In this document: in pieces, positions 22,901 to 36,780 of the stretch | Layout of the letters: each line of letters opens with the position of its first letter | Numbering within the stretch: the stretch's first letter is position 1 | From: Rhynochetos jubatus | Lineage: Eukaryota; Chordata; Aves; Eurypygiformes; Rhynochetidae | DNA: 64,000 nt | Assembly (NCBI GenBank): GCA_027574665.1 | Contig: CM050672.1 | Coordinates: 8,974,001-9,038,000, forward strand | Reading direction: 5' to 3' | Notes under the pieces: generated by a model | The model's input: the letters and a program-made list of their open reading frames with translations, nothing else | Database searches by the model: none | What the model was told of the DNA's origin: nothing | Made by a program: the position numbers and the translations under genes

Positions 22901-25412
22901 GGGCCGTGGCCGGAAACCGCGGTCGGCAACTTCTAGGGTTAGGGTTAGGGTTAGGGTCCGGAGAACCAGAAAGCCCACAGCTCCAGGGATAATTGGGATT
23001 GCAAAGGCCTGCCAAGAGGAGCACGACACTGCACCGACATGGCTCCTTCCCCAGCTTTCCTAGCCAGAACCCGGGGGGGGCCGTGGCCGGAAACCGCGGT
23101 CGGCAACTTCTAGGGTTAGGGTTAGGGTTAGGGTCCGGAGAACCAGAAAGCCCACAGCTCCAGGGATAATTGGGATTGCAAAGGCCTGCCAAGAGGAGCA
23201 CGACACTGCACAGACATGGCTCCTTCCCCTGCTTTCCTAGCCAGAACCCAGGGGGGGCCGTGGCCGGAAACCGCGGTCGGCAACTTCTAGGGTTAGGGTT
23301 AGGGTTAGGGTCCGGAGAACCAGAAAGCCCACAGCTCCAGGGATAATTGGGATTGCAAAGGCCTGCCAAGAGGAGCACGACACTGCACAGACATGGCTCC
23401 TTCCCCTGCTTTCCTAGCCAGAACCCAGGGGGGGCCGTGGCCGGAAACCGCGGTCGGCAACTTCTAGGGTTAGGTTTAGGGTTAGGGTCCGGAGAACCAG
23501 AAAGCCCACAGCTCCAGGGATAATTGGGATTGCAAAGGCCTGCCAAGAGGAGCACGACACTGCACCGACATGGCTCCTTCCCCTGCTCTCCTAGCCAGAA
23601 CCCAGGGGGGGCCGTGGCCGGAAACCGCGGTCGGCAACTTCTAGGGTTAGGGTTAGGTTTAGGGTTAGGGTCCGGAGAACCAGAAAGCCCACAGCTCCAG
23701 GGATAATTGGGATTGCAAAGGCCTGCCAAGAGGAGCACGACACTGCACAGACATGGCTCCTTCCCCAGCTTTCCTAGCCAGAACCCAGGGGGGGCCGTGG
23801 CCGGAAACCGCGGTCGGCAACTTCTAGGGTTAGGGTTAGGGTTAGGGTCCGGAGAACCAGAAAGCCCACAGCTCCAGGGATAATTGGGATTGCAAAGGCC
23901 TGCCAAGAGGAGCACGACACTGCACCGACATGGCTCCTTCCCCAGCTTTCCTAGCCAGAACCCAGGGGGGGCCGTGGCCAGAAACCGCGGTCGGCAACTT
24001 CTAGGGTTAGGGTTAGGGTTAGGGTCCGGAGAACCAGAAAGCCCACAGCTCCAGGGATAATTGGGATTGCAAAGGCCTGCCAAGAGGAGCACGACACTGC
24101 ACAGACATGGCTCCTTCCCCAGCTTTCCTAGCCAGAACCCGGGGGGGGCCATGCCCAGAAACCGCGGTCGGCAACTTCTAGGGTTAGGGTTAGGGTTAGG
24201 GTCCGGAGAACCAGAAAGCCCACAGCTCCAGGGATAATTGGGATTGCAAAGGCCTGCCAAGAGGAGCACGACACTGCACAGACATGGCTCCTTCCCCTGC
24301 TTTCCTAGCCAGAACCCAGGGGGGGCCGTGGCCGGAAACCGCGGTCGGCAACTTCTAGGGTTAGGGTTAGGGTTAGGGTCCGGAGAACCAGAAAGCCCAC
24401 AGCTCCAGGGATAATTGGGATTGCAAAGGCCTGCCAAGAGGAGCACGACACTGCACAGACATGGCTCCTTCCCCAGCTTTCCTAGCCAGAACCCAGGGGG
24501 GGCCGTGGCCGGAAACCGCGGTCGGCAACTTCTAGGGTTAGGGTTAGGGTTAGGGTTAGGGTCCGGAGAACCAGATAGCCCACAGCTCCAGGGATAATTG
24601 GGATTGCAAAGGCCTGCCAAGAGGAGCACGACACTGCTCCGACATGGCTCCTTCCCCATCTTTCCTAGCCAGAACCCAGGGGGGGCCGTGGCCGGAAACC
24701 GCGGTCGGCAACTTCTAGGGTTAGGGTTAGGGTTAGGGTCCGGAGAACCAGAAAGCCCACAGCTCCAGGGATAATTGGGATTGCAAAGGCCTGCCAAGAG
24801 GAGCACGACACTGCACCGACATGGCTCCTTCCCCTGCTTTCCTAGCCAGAACCCAGGGGGGGCCGTGGCCGGAAACCGCGGTCGGCAACTTCTAGGGTTA
24901 GGGTTAGGGTTAGGGTCCGGAGAACCAGAAAGCCCACAGCTCCAGGGATAATTGGGATTGCAAAGGCCTGCCAAGAGGAGCACGACACTGCACCGACATG
25001 GCTCCTTCCCCAGCTTTCCTAGCCAGAACCCAGGGGGGGCCGTGGCCAGAAACCGCGGTCGGCAACTTCTAGGGTTAGGGTTAGGGTTAGGGTCCGGAGA
25101 ACCAGAAAGCCCACAGCTCCAGGGATAATTGGGATTGCAAAGGCCTGCCAAGAGCAGCACGACACTGCACAGACATGGCTCCTTCCCCAGCTTTCCTAGC
25201 CAGAACCCAGGGGGGGCCGTGGCCGGAAACCGCGGTCGGCAACTTCTAGGGTTAGGGTTAGGGTTAGGGTCCGGAGAACCAGAAAGCCCACAGCTCCAGG
25301 GATAATTGGGATTGCAAAGGCCTGCCAAGAGGAGCACGACACTGCACAGATATGGCTCCTTCCCCTGCTTTCCTAGCCAGAACCCAGGGGGGGCCGTGGC
25401 CGGAAACCGCGG
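19915..25412 (+). repeat. Large higher-order repeat, copy B with 2313 bp internal expansion
   Basis: Copy B equals copy A plus an extra 2313 bp (13 units and two extra hexamers), lying between about 22,840 and 25,150. The right part of the extra segment (about 24.13-25.15 kb) resembles 17.04-18.06 kb of copy A apart from one hexamer. The expansion therefore came from the array itself. Hexamer variants with TTAGGTTTAGGG occur inside it at about 23471 and 23651. Confidence 0.83.
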
Positions 25413-28400
25413 TCAGCAACTTCTAGGGTTAGGGTTAGGGTCCGGAGAACCAGAAAGCCCACAGCTCCAGGGATAATTGGGATTGCAAAGGCCTGCCAAG
25501 AGGAGCACGACACTGCACAGACATGGCTCCTTCCCCTGCTTTCCTAGCCAGAACCCGGGGGGGGCCGTGGCCGGAAACCGCGGTCGGCAACTTCTAGGGT
25601 TAGGGTTAGGGTTAGGGTCCGGAGAACCAGAAAGCCCACAGCTCCAGGGATAATTGGGATTGCAAAGGCCTGCCAAGAGGAGCACGACACTGCACAGACA
25701 TGGCTCCTTCCCCAGCTTTCCTAGCCAGAACCCGGGGGGGGCCATGCCCAGAAACCGCGGTCGGCAACTTCTAGGGTTAGGGTTAGGGTTAGGGTCCGGA
25801 GAACCAGAAAGCCCACAGCTCCAGGGATAATTGGGATTGCAAAGGCCTGCCAAGAGGAGCACGACACTGCACAGACATGGCTCCTTCCCCTGCTTTCCTA
25901 GCCAGAACCCAGGGGGGGCCGTGGCCGGAAACCGCGGTCGGCAACTTCTAGGGTTAGGGTTAGGGTTAGGGTCCGGAGAACCAGAAAGCCCACAGCTCCA
26001 GGGATAATTGGGATTGCAAAGGCCTGCCAAGAGGAGCACGACACTGCACAGACATGGCTCCTTCCCCAGCTTTCCTAGCCAGAACCCCGTGGGGACCGTG
26101 GCCGGAAACCGCGGTCGGCAACTTCTAGGGTTAGGGTTAGGGTTAGGGTCCGGAGAACCAGAAAGCCCACAGCTCCAGGGATAATTGGGATTGCAAAGGC
26201 CTGCCAAGAGGAGCACGACACTGCACCGACATGGCTCCTTCCCCAGCTTTCCTAGCCAGAACCCAGGGGGGGCCGTGGCCGGAAACCGCGGTCGGCAACT
26301 TCTAGGGTTAGGGTTAGGGTTAGGGTCCGGAGAACCAGAAAGCCCACAGCTCCAGGGATAATTGGGATTGCAAAGGCCTGCCAAGAGGAGCACGACACTG
26401 CACCGACATGGCTCCTTCCCCTGCTTTCCTAGCCAGAACCCAGGGGGGGCCGTGGCCGGAAACCGCGGTCGGCAACTTCTAGGGTTAGGGTTAGGGTTAG
26501 GGTCCGGAGAACCAGAAAGCCCACAGCTCCAGGGATAATTGGGATTGCAAAGGCCTGCCAAGAGGAGCACGACACTGCACCGACATGGCTCCTTCCCCAG
26601 CTTTCCTAGCCAGAACCCAGGGGGGGCCGTGGCCAGAAACCGCGGTCGGCAACTTCTAGGGTTAGGGTTAGGGTTAGGGTCCGGAGAACCAGAAAGCCCA
26701 CAGCTCCAGGGATAATTGGGATTGCAAAGGCCTGCCAAGAGCAGCACGACACTGCACAGACATGGCTCCTTCCCCAGCTTTCCTAGCCAGAACCCAGGGG
26801 GGGCCGTGGCCGGAAACCGCGGTCGGCAACTTCTAGGGTTAGGGTTAGGGTTAGGGTCCGGAGAACCAGAAAGCCCACAGCTCCAGGGATAATTGGGATT
26901 GCAAAGGCCTGCCAAGAGGAGCACGACACTGCACAGATATGGCTCCTTCCCCTGCTTTCCTAGCCAGAACCCAGGGGGGGCCGTGGCCGGAAACCGCGGT
27001 CAGCAACTTCTAGGGTTAGGGTTAGGGTCCGGAGAACCAGAAAGCCCACAGCTCCAGGGATAATTGGGATTGCAAAGGCCTGCCAAGAGGAGCACGACAC
27101 TTCACAGACATGGCTCCTTCCCCTGCTTTCCTAGCCAGAACCCGGGGGGGGCCGTGGCCGGAAACCGCGGTCGGCAACTTCTAGGGTTAGGGTTAGGGTT
27201 AGGGTCCGGAGAACCAGAAAGCCCACAGCTCCAGGGATAATTGGGATTGCAAAGGCCTGCCAAGAGGAGCACGACACTGCACCGACATGGCTCCTTCCCC
27301 AGCTTTCCTAGCCAGAACCCGGGGGGGCCGTGGCCGAAAACCGCGGTCGGCAACTTCTAGGGTTAGGGTTAGGGTTAGGGTCCGGAGAACCAGAAAGCCC
27401 ACAGCTCCAGGGATAATTGGGATTGCAAAGGCCTGCCAAGAGGAGCACGACACTGCACAGACATGGCTCCTTCCCCAGCTTTCCTAGCCAGAACCCAGGG
27501 GGGGCCGTGGCCGGAAACCGCGGTCGGCAACTTCTAGGGTTAGGGTTAGGGTTAGGGTCCGGAGAACCAGAAAGCCCACAGCTCCAGGGATAATTGGGAT
27601 TGCAAAGGCCTGCCAAGAGGAGCACGACACTGCACAGACATGGCTCCTTCCCCAGCTTTCCTAGCCAGAACCCGGGGGGGGCCGTGGCCGGAAACCACGG
27701 TCGGCAACTTCTAGGGTTAGGGTTAGGGTTAGGGTCCGGAGAACCAGAAAGCCCACAGCTCCAGGGATAATTGGGATTGCAAAGGCCTGCCAAGAGGAGC
27801 ACGACACGGCACAGACATGGCTCCTTCCCCTGCTTTCCTAGCCAGAACCCAGGGGGGGCCGTGGCCGGAAACCGCGGTCGGCAACTTCTAGGGTTAGGGT
27901 TAGGGTTAGGGTCCGGAGAACCAGAAAGCCCACAGCTCCAGGGATAATTGGGATTGCAAAGGCCTGCCAAGAGGAGCACGACACTGCACAGACATGGCTC
28001 CTTCCCCTGATTTCCTAGCCAGAACCCAGGGGGGGCCGTGGCCGGAAACCGCGGTCGGCAACTTCTAGGGTTAGGGTTAGGGTTAGGGTTAGGGTCCGGA
28101 GAACCAGAAAGCCCACAGCTCCAGGGATAATTGGGATTGCAAAGGCCTGCCAAGAGGAGCACGACACTGCACCGACATGGCTCCTTCCCCTGCTCTCCTA
28201 GCCAGAACCCCGGGGGGGCCGTGGCCGGAAACCGCGGTCGGCAACTTCTAGGGTTAGGGTTAGGGTTAGGGTTAGGGTCCGGAGAACCAGAAAGCCCACA
28301 GCTCCAGGGATAATTGGGATTGCAAAGGCCTGCCAAGAGGAGCACGACACTGCACAGACATGGCTCCTTCCCCAGCTTTCCTAGCCAGAACCCAGGGGGG

Positions 28401-29400
28401 GCTGTGGCCGGAAACCGCGGTCGGCAACTTCTAGGGTTAGGGTTAGGGTTAGGGTCCGGAGAACCAGAAAGCCCACAGCTCCAGGGATAATTGGGATTGC
28501 AAAGGCCTGCCAAGAGGAGCACGACACTGCACAGACATGGCTCCTTCCCCTGCTTTCCTAGCCAGAACCCGGGGGGGGCCGTGGCCGGAAACCGCGGTCG
28601 GCAACTTCTAGGGTTAGGGTTAGGGTTAGGGTCCGGAGAACCAGAAAGCCCACAGCTCCAGGGATAATTGGGATTGCAAAGGCCTGCCAAGAGGAGCACG
28701 ACACTGCACAGACATGGCTCCTTCCCCTGCTTTCCTAGCCAGAACCCAGGGGGGGCCGTGGCCGGAAACCGCGGTCGGCAACTTCTAGGGTTAGGGTTAG
28801 GGTTAGGGTCCGGAGAACCAGAAAGCCCACAGCTCCAGGGATAATTGGGATTGCAAAGGCCTGCCAAGAGGAGCACGACACTGCACAGACATGGCTCCTT
28901 CCCCTGCTTTCCTAGCCAGAACCCAGGGGGGGCCGTGGCCGGAAACCGCGGTCGGCAACTTCTAGGGTTAGGTTTAGGGTTAGGGTCCGGAGAACCAGAA
29001 AGCCCACAGCTCCAGGGATAATTGGGATTGCAAAGGCCTGCCAAGAGGAGCACGACACTGCACCGACATGGCTCCTTCCCCTGCTCTCCTAGCCAGAACC
29101 CAGGGGGGGCCGTGGCCGGAAACCGCGGTCGGCAACTTCTAGGGTTAGGGTTAGGTTTAGGGTTAGGGTCCGGAGAACCAGAAAGCCCACAGCTCCAGGG
29201 ATAATTGGGATTGCAAAGGCCTGCCAAGAGGAGCACGACACTGCACAGACATGGCTCCTTCCCCAGCTTTCCTAGCAGAACCCAGGGGGGGCCGTGGCCG
29301 GAAACCGCGGTCGGCAACTTCTAGGGTTAGGGTTAGGGTTAGGGTCCGGAGAACCAGAAAGCCCACAGCTCCAGGGATAATTGGGATTGCAAAGGCCTGC
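25413..29400 (+). repeat. Large higher-order repeat, copy C (partial, more diverged)
   Basis: The order of variants follows copy B at an offset of 5498 bp, including the first part of B's private expansion (23524-23706 matches 29022-29204). Agreement stops near 29.4 kb. Copy C has more private changes than A versus B: ggggaccgtgg near 26092, cacttcacag near 27101, a ccacgg allele near 27695 and a one-base loss at cctagcagaac near 29272. C therefore shares B's expansion but is older than the A-B split, or was converted differently. Confidence 0.78.
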
Positions 29401-32400
29401 CAAGAGGAGCACGACACTGCACAGATATGGCTCCTTCCCCAGCTTTCCTAGCCAGAACCCAGGGGGGGCTGTGGCCGGAAACCGCGGTCGGCAACTTCTA
29501 GGGTTAGGGTTAGGGTTAGGGTCCGGAGAACCAGAAAGCCCACAGCTCCAGGGATAATTGGGATTGCAAAGGCCTGCCAAGAGGAGCACGACACTGCACA
29601 GATATGGCTCCTTCCCCAGCTTTCCTAGCCAGAACCCAGGGGGGGCTGTGGCCGGAAACCGCGGTCGGCAACTTCTAGGGTTAGGGTTAGGGTTAGGGTC
29701 CGGAGAACCAGAAAGCCCACAGCTCCAGGGATAATTGGGATTGCAAAGGCCTGCCAAGAGGAGCACGACACTGCACAGACATGGCTCCTTCCCCTGCTTT
29801 CCTAGCCAGAACCCAGGGGGGGCCGTGGCCGGAAACCGCGGTCGGCAACTTCTAGGGTTAGGGTTAGGGTTAGGGTCCGGAGAACCAGAAAGCCCACAGC
29901 TCCAGGGATAATTGGGATTGCAAAGGCCTGCCAAGAGGAGCACGACACTGCACAGACATGGCTCCTTCCCCAGCTTTCCTAGCCAGAGCCCGGGGGGGGC
30001 CGTGGCCAGAAACCGCGGTCGGCAACTTCTAGGGTTAGGGTTAGGGTTAGGGTCCGGAGAACCAGAAAGCCCACAGCTCCAGGGATAATTGGGATTGCAA
30101 AGGCCTGCCAAGAGGAGCACGACACTGCACCGACATGGCTCCTTCCCCAGCTTTCCTAGCCAGAACCCAGGGGGGGCCGTGGCCGGAAACCGCGGTCGGC
30201 AACTTCTAGGGTTAGGGTTAGGGTTAGGGTCCGGAGAACCAGAAAGCCCACAGCTCCAGGGATAATTGGGATTGCAAAGGCCTGCCAAGAGGAGCACGAC
30301 ACTGCACAGACATGGCTCCTTCCCCAGCTTTCCTAGCCAGAGCCCGGGGGGGGCCGTGGCCGGAAACCGCGGTCGGCAACTTCTAGGGTTAGGGTTAGGG
30401 TTAGGGTCCGGAGAACCAGAAAGCCCACAGCTCCAGGGATAATTGGGATTGCAAAGGCCTGCCAAGAGGAGCACGACACTGTACCGACATGGCTCCTTCC
30501 CCAGCTTTCCTAGCCAGAACCCCGGGGGGGCCGTGGCCGAAAACCGCGGTCGGCAACTTCTAGGGTTAGGGTTAGGGTTAGGGTCCGGAGAACCAGAAAG
30601 CCCACAGCTCCAGGGATAATTGGGATTGCAAAGGCCTGCCAAGAGGAGCACGACACTGCACAGACATGGCTCCTTCCCCAGCTTTCCTAGCCAGAACCCA
30701 GGGGGGGCCGTGGCCGGAAACCGCGGTCAGCAACTTCTAGGGTTAGGGTTAGGGTTAGGGTCCGGAGAACCAGAAAGCCCACAGCTCCAGGGATAATTGG
30801 GATTGCAAAGGCCTGCCAAGAGGAGCACGACACTTCACAGACATGGCTCCTTCCCCTGCTTTCCTAGCCAGAACCCAGGGGGGGCCGTGGCCGGAATCCA
30901 CGGTCGGCAACTTCTAGGGTTAGGGTTAGGGTTAGGGTCCGGAGAACCAGAAAGCCCACAGCTCCAGGGATAATTGGGATTGCAAAGGCCTGCCAAGAGG
31001 AGCACGACACTGCACAGACATGGCTCCTTCCCCTGCTTTCCTAGCCAGAACCCAGGGGGGGCCGTGGCCGGAAACCGCGGTCGGCAACTTCTAGGGTTAG
31101 GGTTAGGGTTAGGGTTAGGGTCCGGAGAACCAGATAGCCCACAGCTCCAGGGATAATTGGGATTGCAAAGGCCTGCCAAGACGAGCACGACACTGCACAG
31201 ACATGGCTCCTTCCCCTGCTTTCCTAGCCAGAACCCAGGGGGGGCCGTGGCCGGAAACCGCGGTCGGCAACTTCTAGGGTTAGGGTTAGGGTTAGGGTCC
31301 GGAGAACCAGAAAGCCCACAGCTCCAGGGATAATTGGGATTGCAAAGGCCTGCCAAGAGGAGCACGACACTGCACCGACATGGCTCCTTCCCCAGCGTTC
31401 CTAGCCAGAGCCCGGGGGGGGCCGTGGCCGGAAACCACGGTCGGCAACTTCTAGGGTTAGGGTTAGGGTTAGGGTCCGGAGAACCAGAAAGCCCACAGCT
31501 CCAGGGATAATTGGGATTGCAAAGGCCTGCCAAGAGGAGCACGACACTGCACAGACATGGCTCCTTCCCCTGCTTTCCTAGCCAGAACCCAGGGGGGGCC
31601 GTGGCCGGAAACCGCGGTCGGCAACTTCTAGGGTTAGGGTTAGGGTTAGGGTCCGGAGAACCAGAAAGCCCACAGCTCCAGGGATAATTGGGATTGCAAA
31701 GGCCTGCCAAGAGGAGCACGACACTTCACAGACATGGCTCCTTCCCCTGCTTTCCTAGCCAGAACCCGGGGGGGGCCGTGGCCGGAAACCACGGTCGGCA
31801 ACTTCTAGGGTTAGGGTTAGGGTTAGGGTCCGGAGAACCAGAAAGCCCACAGCTCCAGGGATAATTGGGATTGCAAAGGCCTGCCAAGAGGAGCACGACA
31901 CTGCACAGACATGGCTCCTTCCCCTGCTTTCCTAGCCAGAACCCGGGGGGGGCCGTGGCCGGAAACCGCGATCGGCAACTTCTAGGGTTAGGGTTAGGGT
32001 TAGGGTCTGGAGAACCAGAAAGCCCACAGCTCCAGGGATAATTGGGATTGCAAAGGCCTGCCAAGAGGAGCACGACACTGCACCGACATGGCTCCTTCCC
32101 CAGCTTTCCTAGCCAGAACCCAGGGGGGGCCGTGGCCGGAAACCGCGGTCGGCAACTTCTAGGGTTAGGGTTAGGGTTAGGGTCCGGAGAACCAGAAAGC
32201 CCACAGCTCCAGGGATAATTGGGATTGCAAAGGCCTGCCAAGAGGAGCACGACACTGCACAGACATGGCTCCTTCCCCAGCTTTCCTAGCCAGAACCCAG
32301 GGGGGGCCATGGCCGGAAACCGCGGTCAGCAACTTCTAGGGTTAGGGTTAGGGTTAGGGTCCGGAGAACCAGAAAGCCCACAGCTCCAGGGATAATTGGG

Positions 32401-35400
32401 ATTGCAAAGGCCTGCCAAGAGGAGCACGACACTTCACAGACATGGCTCCTTCCCCTGCTTTCCTAGCCAGAACCCGGGGGGGTCGTGGCCGGAAACCACG
32501 GTCGGCAACTTCTAGGGTTAGGGTTAGGGTTAGGGTCCGGAGAACCAGAAAGCCCACAGCTCCAGGGATAATTGGGATTGCAAAGGCCTGCCAAGAGGAG
32601 CACGACACTGCACCGACATGGCTCCTTCCCCTGCTTTCCTAGCCAGAACCCCGTGGGGTCCGTGGCCGGAAACCGCGGTCAGCAACTTCTAGGGTTAGGG
32701 TTAGGGTTAGGGTCCGGAGAACCAGAAAGCCCACAGCTCCAGGGATAATTGGGATTGCAAAGGCCTGCCAAGAGGAGCACGACACTGCACAGACATGGCT
32801 CCTTCCCCAGCTTTCCTAGCCAGAACCCAGGGGGGGCCGTGGCCGGAAACCGCGGTCGGCAACTTCTAGGGTTAGGGTTAGGGTTAGGGTTAGGGTCCGG
32901 AGAACCAGATAGCCCACAGCTCCAGGGATAATTGGGATTGCAAAGGCCTGCCAAGAGGAGCACGACACTGCACAGACATGGCTCCTTCCCCTGCTTTCCT
33001 AGCCAGAACCCAGGGGGGGCCGTGGCCGGAAACCGCGGTCGGCAACTTCTAGGGTTAGGGTTAGGGTTAGGGTCCGGAGAACCAGAAAGCCCACAGCTCC
33101 AGGGATAATTGGGATTGCAAAGGCCTGCCAAGAGGAGCACGACACTGTACCGACATGGCTCCTTCCCCAGCTTTCCTAGCCAGAACCCGGGGGGGCCGTG
33201 GCCGAAAACCGCGGTCGGCAACTTCTAGGGTTAGGGTTAGGGTTAGGGTCCGGAGAACCAGAAAGCCCACGGCTGCAGGGATAATTGGGATTGCAAAGGC
33301 CTGCCAAGAGGAGCACGACACTGCACAGACATGGCTCCTTCCCCAGCTTTCCTAGCCAGAACCCAGGGGGGGCCGTGGCCGGAAACCGCGGTCAGCAACT
33401 TCTAGGATTAGGGTTAGGGTTAGGGTCCGGAGAACCAGAAAGCCCACAGCTCCAGGGATAATTGGGATTGCAAAGGCCTGCCAAGAGGAGCACGACACTT
33501 CACAGACATGGCTCCTTCCCCTGCTTTCCTAGCCAGAACCCGGGGGGGGCCGTGGCCGGAAACCACGGTCGGCAACTTCTAGGGTTAGGGTTAGGGTTAG
33601 GGTCCGGAGAACCAGAAAGCCCACAGCTCCAGGGATAATTGGGATTGCAAAGGCCTGCCAAGAGGAGCACGACACTGCACAGACATGGCTCCTTCCCCTG
33701 CTTTCCTAGCCAGAACCCGGGGTGGGCCGTGGCCGGAAACCGCGGTCGGCAACTTCTAGGGTTAGGGTTAGGGTTAGGGTCCGGAGAACCAGAAAGCCCA
33801 CAGCTCCAGGGATAATTGGGATTGCAAAGGCCTGCCAAGAGGAGCACGACACTGCACCGACATGGCTCCTTCCCCAGCTTTCCTAGCCAGAACCCGGGGG
33901 GGCCGTGGCCGAAAACCGCGGTCGGCAACTTCTAGGGTTAGGGTTAGGGTTAGGGTCCGGAGAACCAGAAAGCCCACAGCTCCAGGGATAATTGGGATTG
34001 CAAAGGCCTGCCAAGAGGAGCACGACACTGCACAGACATGGCTCCTTCCCCAGCTTTCCTAGCCAGAACCCAGGGGGGGCCATGGCCGGAAACCGCGGTC
34101 AGCAACTTCTAGGGTTAGGGTTAGGGTTAGGGTCCGGAGAACCAGAAAGCCCACAGCTCCAGGGATAATTGGGATTGCAAAGGCCTGCCAAGAGGAGCAC
34201 GACACTTCACAGACATGGCTCCTTCCCCTGCTTTCCTAGCCAGAACCCGGGGGGGTCGTGGCCGGAAACCACGGTCGGCAACTTCTAGGGTTAGGGTTAG
34301 GGTTAGGGTCCGGAGAACCAGAAAGCCCACAGCTCCAGGGATAATTGGGATTGCAAAGGCCTGCCAAGAGGAGCACGACACTGCACCGACATGGCTCCTT
34401 CCCCTGCTTTCCTAGCCAGAACCCCGGGGGGGACGTGGCCGGAAACCGCGGTCGGCAACTTCTAGGGTTAGGGTTAGGGTTAGGGTCCGGAGAACCAGAA
34501 AGCCCACAGCTCCACGGATAATTGGGATTGCAAAGGCCTGCCAAGAGGAGCACGACACTGCACAGACATGGCTCCTTCCCCTGCTCTCCTAGCCAGAACC
34601 CTGGGGGGGCCGTGGCCGGAAACCGCGGTCGGCAACTTCTAGGGTTAGGGTTAGGGTTAGGGTTAGGGTCCGGAGAACCAGAAAGCCCACAGCTCCAGGG
34701 ATAATTGGGATTGCAAAGGCCTGCCAAGAGGAGCACGACACTGCACAGACATGGCTCCTTCCCCAGCTTTCCTAGCCAGAACCCAGGGGGGGCCGTGGCC
34801 GGAAACCGCGGTCGGCAACTTCTAGGGTTAGGGTTAGGGTTAGGGTCCGGAGAACCAGAAAGCCCACAGCTCCAGGGATAATTGGGATTGCAAAGGCCTG
34901 CCAAGAGGAGCACGACACTGCACAGACATGGCTCCTTCCCCTGCTTTCCTAGCCAGAACCCAGGGGGGGCCGTGGCCGGAAACCGCGGTCGGCAACTTCT
35001 AGGGTTAGGGTTAGGGTTAGGGTCCGGAGAACCAGAAAGCCCACAGCTCCAGGGATAATTGGGATTGCAAAGGCCTGCCAAGAGGAGCACGACACTGCAC
35101 AGACATGGCTCCTTCCCCAGCTTTCCTAGCCAGAACCCGGGGGGGCCGTGGCCGAAAACCGCGGTCGGCAACTTCTAGGGTTAGGGTTAGGGTTAGGGTC
35201 CGGAGAACCAGATAGCCCACAGCTCCAGGGATGATTGGGATTGCAAAGGCCTGCCAAGAGGAGCACGACACTGCACAGACATGGCTCCTTCCCCTGCTTT
35301 CCTAGCCAGAACCCAGGGGGGGCCGTGGCCGGAAACCGCGGTCAGCAACTTCTAGGGTTAGGGTTAGGGTTAGGGTCCGGAGAACCAGAAAGCCCACAGC

Positions 35401-35749
35401 TCCAGGGATAATTGGGATTGCAAAGGCCTGCCAAGAGGAGCACGACACTTCACAGACATGGCTCCTTCCCCTGCTTTCCTAGCCAGAACCCGGGGGGGGC
35501 CGTGGCCGGAAACCACGGTCGGCAACTTCTAGGGTTAGGGTTAGGGTTAGGGTCCGGAGAACCAGAAAGCCCACAGCTCCAGGGATAATTGGGATTGCAA
35601 AGGCCTGCCAAGAGGAGCACGACACTGCACAGACATGGCTCCTTCCCCTGCTTTCCTAGCCAGAACCCGGGGTGGGCCGTGGCCGGAAACCGCGGTCGGC
35701 AACTTCTAGGGTTAGGGTTAGGGTTAGGGTCCGGAGAACCAGAAAGCCC

Positions 35750-36780
35750 ACAGCTCCAGGGATAATTGGGATTGCAAAGGCCTGCCAAGAGGAGCACGAC
35801 ACTGCACCGACATGGCTCCTTCCCCTGCTTTCCTAGCCAGAACCCCGGGGGGGCCGTGGCCGGAAACCGCGGTCGGCAACTTCTAGGGTTAGGGTTAGGG
35901 TTAGGGTCTGGAGAACCAGAAAGCCCACAGCTCCAGGGATAATTGGGATTGCAAAGGCCTGCCAAGAGGAGCACGACACTGCACAGACATGGCTCCTTCC
36001 CCTGCTCTCCTAGCCAGAACCCCGGAGGGGCCGTGGCCGGAAACCGCGGTCGGCAACTTCTAGGGTTAGGGTTAGGGTTAGGGTTAGGGTCCGGAGAACC
36101 AGAAAGCCCACAGCTCCAGGGATAATTGGGATTGCAAAGGCCTGCCAAGAGGAGCACGACACTGCACAGACATGGCTCCTTCCCCAGCTTTCCTAGCCAG
36201 AACCCAGGGGGGGCCGTGGCTGGAAACCGCGGTCGGCAACTTCTAGGGTTAGGGTTAGGGTTAGGGTCCGGAGAACCAGAAAGCCCACAGCTCCAGGGAT
36301 AATTGGGATTGCAAAGGCCTGCCAAGAGGAGCACGACACTGCACAGACATGGCTCCTTCCCCAGCTTTCCTAGCCAGAACCCAGGGGGGGCCGTGGCCGG
36401 AAACCGCGGTCGGCAACTTCTAGGGTTAGGGTTAGGGTTAGGGTCCGGAGAACCAGAAAGCCCACAGCTCCAGGGATAATTGGGATTGCAAAGGCCTGCC
36501 AAGAGGAGCACGACACGGCACAGACATGGCTCCTTCCCCTGCTCTCCTAGCCAGAACCCCGGGGGGGCCGTGGCCGGAAACCGCGGTCGGCAACTTCTAG
36601 GGTTAGGGTTAGGGTTAGGGTTAGGGTCCGGAGAACCAGATAGCCCACAGCTCCAGGGATAATTGGGATTGCAAAGGCCTGCCAAGAGGAGCACGACACT
36701 GCACAGACATGGCTCCTTCCCCTGCTTTCCTAGCCAGAACCCAGGGGGGGCCGTGGCCGGAAACCGCGGTCGGCAACTTC
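35750..36780 (+). repeat. Block recurring 2854 bp downstream
   Basis: About six units match 38,600-39,635 at an offset of 2854 bp. The match includes the rare accccggaggggcc (about 36016 and 38873), cgacacggcacag with cctgctctcctag, and a four-hexamer block followed by ccagatagcc. In this copy a further four-hexamer unit follows (36663-36845). In the downstream copy the next unit has three hexamers and a private gaacataggg. Confidence 0.75.

Noticed and set aside
23471-23482. Plant-type TTTAGGG telomere repeat
   Set aside because: The TTTAGGG here comes from a G to T change in TTAGGGTTAGGG (TTAGGTTTAGGG) with length unchanged. The array motif is TTAGGG.
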